Origin: Euryarchaeota archaeon UBA175
Lineage (GTDB): Archaea; Thermoplasmatota; Poseidoniia; Poseidoniales; Thalassarchaeaceae
Direction of reading: 5' to 3'
Assembly: GCA_002497895.1 (NCBI GenBank)
Contig: DAFD01000046.1
Location: forward strand, 1 to 9,248
DNA: 9,248 nt
How positions within the stretch are numbered: the stretch's first letter is position 1; each line of letters begins with the position of its first letter. Positions 5,345-9,248 of the stretch are shown one piece after another. The position numbers and the translations under genes are program-made. The notes beneath the pieces were generated by a model that saw only the letters and a program-made list of their open reading frames with translations, was not told the DNA's origin and searched no databases.

Positions 5345-6397
5345 ATGGCGAGGATGGCAAGCGGTCGCTCGAATATGGCAAACGCCGGTGCGCGCGCTAA
5401 AGCGCGCAAGGCGTCGCTAATCGACGGTACGCGTATGCGACAGCTCCTACAGCAGGGCACCGATTCAATCGGCGTCAGCATTGGAGAATTCGGATACCGC
5501 TCCGAGATGGATCTTTACTCCGCCCGCATGGGTGGTTCGGATGCAATCGAAGCAGCGCTGAGTCACAACCTCGACAATGACCTTGATTCAGTGCTCGACT
5601 TTTGCCAAGGGAACCTAAAGGGTCTCGTTGCAATCTACGTCGAGCGCTTCCACTACGAGAAGGCGAAGACCGTCCTCAGGGCGGTCAACAAGGGTGCTTC
5701 GGATGGTTTGATCGCCGATCAGATTCTTCCTGAGGAGAACCCCAAGAACTCTCTCTGGCTGCACATTGTGCGGACAACTGAGACTGTTCAGGAAGCCGCC
5801 GATGCAATGGTAGGAACTCCTTGGGGTCGCTGCCTTGCGAAGCTCGAGGGAGAGCCACCTCTGCAAGAGATGGAAGACTCCCTCGACCGGCAGTATTTCG
5901 CTAACTCGTTAGTAGCAGCGCGCGGAGCGGACGCAAGTCCGCAATTACTGCGCTACTTGCGTACAGAAATCGATCATCGAAACATCGTGAACCAATTCCG
6001 CGCTCAGAAGCAGAATCTTTCTGTTGAGACGCGCGTGAACCTAAACATCCCGGGAGGCAGAATCGGAGAGGCTACGCTGAGAGCAGCAACTCAGGTCGAT
6101 TCAGAGGAGGCATTGTTAGATGCCCTCCGTCGTTCAAATGCCTTCGACGATTCTGGCTTCGAGGAAGCCATGCAGGAGTCCGCCAAGCGCGGTACATTCG
6201 ACCCATTGGTCAACCTCCTGCGCAACCAGCGACTAAAGATGTTGAAGCGATTTTCACATCTCAATCCGGTCTCTGCATTCCCGGTGATTTACTACATTCA
6301 AGCCAAGGTTCTGGAGGTCCAGAACCTCCGTCTGCTCGTGCGCGGCAAGGCGGCAGGCCTCTCTGATGAGGTCATTGAAGCGCACATGTACATCTGA
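5345..6397 (+). CDS. atpC: A-type ATP synthase subunit C (central shaft, AC39/d family)
   Basis: Subunit of 350 aa (vATP-synt_AC39 family) that caps the proteolipid ring and couples it to the central shaft. It begins with a basic Ala/Arg/Lys segment followed by RMRQLLQQGTDSIGVSIGEFGY, which fits the family's repeated opening pattern (R...LL......I...I.E..Y). Helical repeats follow, with LKGLVAIYVERFHYEKAKTVLRAV (about 96-120) and near the end FPVIYYIQAKVLEVQNLRLLVRGKAAGL, the well-conserved C-terminal helix of this family. The length is normal. The ATG at 5345 has GAGGTGA (5334-5340) just upstream, 13 nt after subunit E ends. In-frame ATGs at codons 4 and 11 lack such a site. Confidence 0.93.
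   Translation: MARMASGRSNMANAGARAKARKASLIDGTRMRQLLQQGTDSIGVSIGEFGYRSEMDLYSARMGGSDAIEAALSHNLDNDLDSVLDFCQGNLKGLVAIYVERFHYEKAKTVLRAVNKGASDGLIADQILPEENPKNSLWLHIVRTTETVQEAADAMVGTPWGRCLAKLEGEPPLQEMEDSLDRQYFANSLVAARGADASPQLLRYLRTEIDHRNIVNQFRAQKQNLSVETRVNLNIPGGRIGEATLRAATQVDSEEALLDALRRSNAFDDSGFEEAMQESAKRGTFDPLVNLLRNQRLKMLKRFSHLNPVSAFPVIYYIQAKVLEVQNLRLLVRGKAAGLSDEVIEAHMYI
5389..5408 (+). other. GC-rich hairpin early in atpC
   Basis: TGCGCGC (5389-5395) and GCGCGCA (5402-5408) are perfect inverted repeats with a 6-nt loop, beginning 44 nt after the first base of the atpC start codon. In RNA this would be one of the more stable short hairpins in the operon. It lies in codons for an Ala/Arg/Lys stretch, so codon choice at GC-rich alanine and arginine codons could create it by chance. 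Confidence 0.4.
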
Positions 6398-6402
6398 GGT
6401 GA
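6395..6402 (+). promoter_or_regulatory. atpC stop codon fused with the atpF Shine-Dalgarno
   Basis: TGAGGTGA contains the TGA stop of subunit C (6395-6397) and the GAGGTGA ribosome-binding site for the ATG at 6407. This arrangement suggests translational coupling of C to F. Confidence 0.7.
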
Positions 6403-6406
6403 AAAA

Positions 6407-6706
6407 ATGGAGATCGCAGTAGTGGGAACCACAGAATTCACCCTCGGATTCCAACTCGCTGGCGTTACACGCCTGCACCATCCAGCAGACTTGGAAGAGA
6501 CCGCTAAGGTCCTTCGCAGTCTACTGGATCAAATCGAGGTCGGCATAATCGTGATCGACAGTGCCGACCTCACCCAGATGCCTGAGAGACTGCGTCAGCA
6601 AGTCTCGGATAGCATCACGCCCACAGTATTGGGCATCGGGACTGAGGAGGATAACACCCTCCGCGAGTCCATCAAGTCGGCTCTAGGAGTTGACCTATGG
6701 AAGTAA
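6407..6706 (+). CDS. atpF: A-type ATP synthase subunit F (central shaft)
   Basis: Small central-shaft subunit of 99 aa (ATP-synt_F family, a Rossmann-like fold) that binds subunit D. The opening [20 protein letters not shown] matches the family pattern of a first strand, a Gly turn and a GF.LAGV helix. A second strand GIIVIDSAD (45-53) and a third PTVLGIG (72-78) follow, as usual. Length is normal (about 100 aa). The start has GAGGTGA overlapping the stop of subunit C, 9 nt away; subunit A follows after 31 nt. Confidence 0.93.
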   Translation: MEIAVVGTTEFTLGFQLAGVTRLHHPADLEETAKVLRSLLDQIEVGIIVIDSADLTQMPERLRQQVSDSITPTVLGIGTEEDNTLRESIKSALGVDLWK

Positions 6707-6722
6707 TTCCAACAAAGAAGAA

Positions 6723-6730
6723 GGAAGTGA
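6723..6730 (+). promoter_or_regulatory. Shine-Dalgarno sequence deciding the atpA start
   Basis: GGAAGTGA lies 7 nt before the ATG at 6738 and supports that start over the in-frame TTG at 6690, which overlaps the end of subunit F and would add 16 polar residues not typical of the family. Confidence 0.65.
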
Positions 6731-6737
6731 AAAAAAT

Positions 6738-8480
6738 ATGAGTGAGGATAATGGAGTAATCTATCGCATTTCAGGACCGGTTGTTACCGCTGTAGGTATC
6801 ACCCCGCGTATGTACGAGGTGGTCCGAGTAGGACACGAGGGACTGATGGGTGAAGTAATCGAATTGCACGGAGACCAATCGGTCATCCAGGTTTACGAGG
6901 AAACGTCGGGAATCAAGCCAGGCGAGCCCGTGATTCGAACTGGTCAGACACTGTCTGTCCAACTCGGACCAGGCTTGCTAACGCAGATTTACGATGGAAT
7001 TCAGCGACCGCTGGAGGACCTCGAAGCGACAATGGGTGTCTTCATCGAACGTGGTGTCGACGCCGACGGTCTTGATCTGTCGAAGAAGTGGGAGTTCAAC
7101 GCTACCGCTTCCGCTGGCGATGAGGTCAATGCTGGTTCCATCATTGGAATCGTGCAGGAGACCGAGACCATCGAGCACCGTGTCATGGTTCCACCTGGAA
7201 AGAGTGGAGTCATCGCGAGTATCGAGTCTGGTGAATTCAATGTCACCCAGGCTGTATGCACGCTCGAAGATGGCACCGAGATCGCGATGATGCAGAAGTG
7301 GCCGGTGCGAACGCCCCGACCATTCGTGCAGAAGTACGCACCGGATGTACCTCTCATCACAGGCCAGAGGATCCTCGACTTCCTCTTCCCTCTGGCTAAG
7401 GGTGGTACCGCTGGTATCCCTGGACCATTCGGAAGCGGCAAGACCGTTACTCAGCAGCAGCTGGCCAAGTGGTCTGACGCTCAAATCGTTGTTTACATCG
7501 GATGCGGTGAGCGCGGGAACGAGATGACTGAGGTTCTCACAGAGTTCCCTCACCTAATCGATCCGCACACCGGAAAGCCTCTGATGAACCGAACTACGAT
7601 GATTGCAAACACCTCCAACATGCCTGTGGCTGCTCGTGAGGCTTCTGTCTACACGGGAATCACCATCGCCGAATACTTCCGCGATATGGGCTACGACGTC
7701 GCTCTCATGGCTGACTCAACAAGCCGTTGGGCCGAAGCAATGCGTGAGATTTCCTCTCGTCTTGAAGAGATGCCTGGTGAGGAGGGTTACCCCGCTTACC
7801 TCTCAAGCCGACTCGCTGAGTTCTACGAGCGCGCGGGTCGTGTTCAGACTCTCGCCGGCGACGACGGATCAGTATCCGTCATCGGAGCCGTGTCCCCGCC
7901 TGGCGGTGACATCTCCGAGCCTGTCAGCCAAGGTACTCTGCGCATCGTCAAGGTGTTCTGGGGACTCGACGCTGGCCTTGCTCGTCAGCGTCACTTCCCT
8001 GCTATCAACTGGCTGAACTCTTACTCGCTGTATCCACAGGCACTCGACCAGTGGTACCGCGACAATATCGCTAGCGACTTCCCAGAAATCCGCACTGAAA
8101 TCAGTGCCCTTCTGCAGGTCGAGGCTGAACTTCAGGAAATCGTCCAGTTGGTCGGTTCCGACGCTCTGCCTATTGACCAGCAGTTAACTCTCGAAGTCGC
8201 TCGAATGATTCGTGAATTCTTCTTGCAACAGAATGCATTCCACGATGTGGACACTTACAGCAATCTCAACCTGCAATACATGATGGCCCGAGCTATCCTC
8301 AACTTCCAGGCTGAGGCAAAGAAGGCCATCGCTGGCGGTGCAGACCTCGAGTCTGTAGTCAACGTTCAGGCTCGCACCGACATCATGCGCGGACGATTTG
8401 AGTCCGGCTACGAGGAGCGCATCGAAGCGCTAGTATCAGACATGGGCAAGCAAATTGCTGCTACCATGGAGGAGAACTGA
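6738..8480 (+). CDS. atpA: A-type ATP synthase subunit A (catalytic)
   Basis: Catalytic subunit, 580 aa; three copies alternate with B in the soluble head and make or split ATP. It starts with [15 protein letters not shown], the N-terminal beta-barrel, followed by the extra domain specific to A/V-type A subunits (about 110-190). The Walker A loop is GPFGSGKT (229-236, Lys235), followed by GCGERGNE (255-262) with the expected catalytic Glu258, then the Walker B strand [11 protein letters not shown] with Asp326. The C-terminal helical domain includes LNSYSLY and [12 protein letters not shown], both familiar from archaeal A subunits. The length is that of an intein-free protein; archaeal relatives sometimes carry inteins near the P-loop, and none is present. 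Subunit B follows after 12 nt. Confidence 0.98.
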   Translation: MSEDNGVIYRISGPVVTAVGITPRMYEVVRVGHEGLMGEVIELHGDQSVIQVYEETSGIKPGEPVIRTGQTLSVQLGPGLLTQIYDGIQRPLEDLEATMGVFIERGVDADGLDLSKKWEFNATASAGDEVNAGSIIGIVQETETIEHRVMVPPGKSGVIASIESGEFNVTQAVCTLEDGTEIAMMQKWPVRTPRPFVQKYAPDVPLITGQRILDFLFPLAKGGTAGIPGPFGSGKTVTQQQLAKWSDAQIVVYIGCGERGNEMTEVLTEFPHLIDPHTGKPLMNRTTMIANTSNMPVAAREASVYTGITIAEYFRDMGYDVALMADSTSRWAEAMREISSRLEEMPGEEGYPAYLSSRLAEFYERAGRVQTLAGDDGSVSVIGAVSPPGGDISEPVSQGTLRIVKVFWGLDAGLARQRHFPAINWLNSYSLYPQALDQWYRDNIASDFPEIRTEISALLQVEAELQEIVQLVGSDALPIDQQLTLEVARMIREFFLQQNAFHDVDTYSNLNLQYMMARAILNFQAEAKKAIAGGADLESVVNVQARTDIMRGRFESGYEERIEALVSDMGKQIAATMEEN

Positions 8481-8485
8481 GGAGG
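8481..8485 (+). promoter_or_regulatory. Shine-Dalgarno sequence of atpB
   Basis: GGAGG directly follows the TGA stop of subunit A (8478-8480) and lies 7 nt before the ATG at 8493. An out-of-frame ATG at 8489 lies between them; its spacing (3 nt) is too tight to be the preferred start. Confidence 0.7.
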
Positions 8486-8492
8486 GATATGA

Positions 8493-9248
8493 ATGAGTGG
8501 AAAGGAATACCGAACCATCACCGACGTCAAGGGACCTCTTGTGTTCCTAAACAAGACCGAACCAGTCGCCTACGGCGAGATCGTGCAACTACGACTCACC
8601 GATGGCACGATGAAGAACGGACAAGTTCTCGACACCTCCGATGACCAAGTCATCGTTCAGGTGTTCGAGGGAACTGCTTCCGTCGACCGCCAGACCGGCG
8701 TCAAGTTCCTCGGAGACGTTTTCCGTCTCCCAGTGAGCAAGGACCTCATCGGCCGTATCCTAGACGGAGCCGGCCGACCTCGTGACGGCGGCCCTGCAAT
8801 CGTCCCAGACGAAATGGCCGACATCATCGGAGCCGCTATCAACCCATATTCGCGACAGAGTCCAGAGTCTTTCATCCAGACAGGAATCTCAGCAATCGAC
8901 GCATGCACCTCGTTGGTTCGCGGACAGAAGTTGCCAATCTTCAGCGCATCTGGTCTGCCACACAACGATATCGCGCTTCAGATTGCCCGACAAGCCAAGC
9001 TTGTCGACAGCGATGACGATTTCGTGGTAGTTTTCTGCGCTATGGGAATCACAGCGGAAGAGTACAACTTCTTCGTACACGACCTCGAGCGCACCGGCGC
9101 TCTCGAGAACGCTGCTCTGTTCGTCAATCTCGCTGACGACCCAGCCGTCGAGCGTCTAATCACTCCACGTCTGGCTCTCACAGCAGCTGAGTACCTAGCG
9201 TTCGAGCACGATTACCACGTGCTCGTCATCTACACTGACATGACCAAC
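8493..9248 (+). CDS. atpB: A-type ATP synthase subunit B (non-catalytic nucleotide-binding), partial
   Basis: First 252 codons of subunit B, open to the right edge; the whole protein is usually about 460 aa, so a little over half is present. B alternates with A in the head and completes the catalytic site at the interface. The N-terminal barrel begins at [14 protein letters not shown], and LGRVLDG-like [15 protein letters not shown] follows. The degenerate P-loop region reads SASGLPHND (151-159), the B-type replacement for a Walker A motif (the usual residue after HN is Glu; here Asp159). [12 protein letters not shown] and the ending YTDMTN (247-252) are strong B-subunit marks. The ATG at 8493 has GGAGG upstream. 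By gene order in relatives, subunit D should follow outside the window. Confidence 0.97.
   Translation, partial: MSGKEYRTITDVKGPLVFLNKTEPVAYGEIVQLRLTDGTMKNGQVLDTSDDQVIVQVFEGTASVDRQTGVKFLGDVFRLPVSKDLIGRILDGAGRPRDGGPAIVPDEMADIIGAAINPYSRQSPESFIQTGISAIDACTSLVRGQKLPIFSASGLPHNDIALQIARQAKLVDSDDDFVVVFCAMGITAEEYNFFVHDLERTGALENAALFVNLADDPAVERLITPRLALTAAEYLAFEHDYHVLVIYTDMTN

Noticed and set aside
7422..7445. Intein insertion at the subunit A P-loop
   Set aside because: Inteins occur at this site in some archaea and yeasts, but the motif GPFGSGKT is continuous and the protein has normal length.
6978..7553. 191-aa open frame on the - strand
   Set aside because: It is antisense to the highly conserved part of subunit A; the composition reflects the opposite strand's codons and no family is recognisable.
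8489..8491. ATG upstream of atpB as an alternative start
   Set aside because: It is in a different frame from subunit B and sits too close to the GGAGG site; the frame from 8493 gives the conserved protein.

Overview
The window carries most of an archaeal A-type (A1Ao) ATP synthase operon on the + strand, in the order H-I-K-E-C-F-A-B. The last gene (subunit B) runs off the right edge. The gene order matches the euryarchaeal aha/atp operon, in which D follows B, so D probably lies just outside. On the - strand to the left are a UbiE/MenG-type methyltransferase and a secreted lipoprotein esterase of the poly(3-hydroxybutyrate) depolymerase / feruloyl esterase (LpqC-like) family.

The organism is an archaeon: the subunits are archaeal, ribosome-binding sites match GGAGGTGA, and the plausible promoters are TATA-type. 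Intermediate GC content, an acidic serine/aspartate-rich lipoprotein spacer and this operon order are compatible with a marine euryarchaeon of the Marine Group II/III (Poseidoniales, Thermoplasmatota) type. That placement is inference from general character; no marker gene in the window proves it.

Layout: 15-998 (-) lipoprotein esterase; 1064-1819 (-) methyltransferase, probably starting at GTG; 1820-1958 a 139-bp divergent promoter region with a TATA-like palindrome and an inverted repeat covering the ribosome-binding site of the first ATP synthase gene; 1959-9248 (+) the ATP synthase genes, separated by 9-49 nt and clearly co-transcribed. There is no gene-free stretch over 300 bp.

How the genes work together: K (proteolipid ring) and I (membrane stator with the essential arginine) form the ion-conducting Ao part. 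C and F belong to the central shaft, E and H form the peripheral stalks, and A and B form the catalytic A3B3 head. The enzyme makes ATP from an ion gradient. The neighbouring methyltransferase resembles the one that finishes menaquinone synthesis; if that is its job, this locus pairs a respiratory-quinone gene with the ATP synthase. The esterase looks like a surface-anchored scavenging hydrolase.

I see no mobile element, CRISPR array, RNA gene, intein or wholly new system. The points most worth a second look are control-level and residue-level: the hairpin over the atpH ribosome-binding site, the mixed ion-ligand set and leader peptide of subunit K, a possible mini-ORF coupled to atpE, the His-rich linker in subunit I and the cysteine tail of the methyltransferase.
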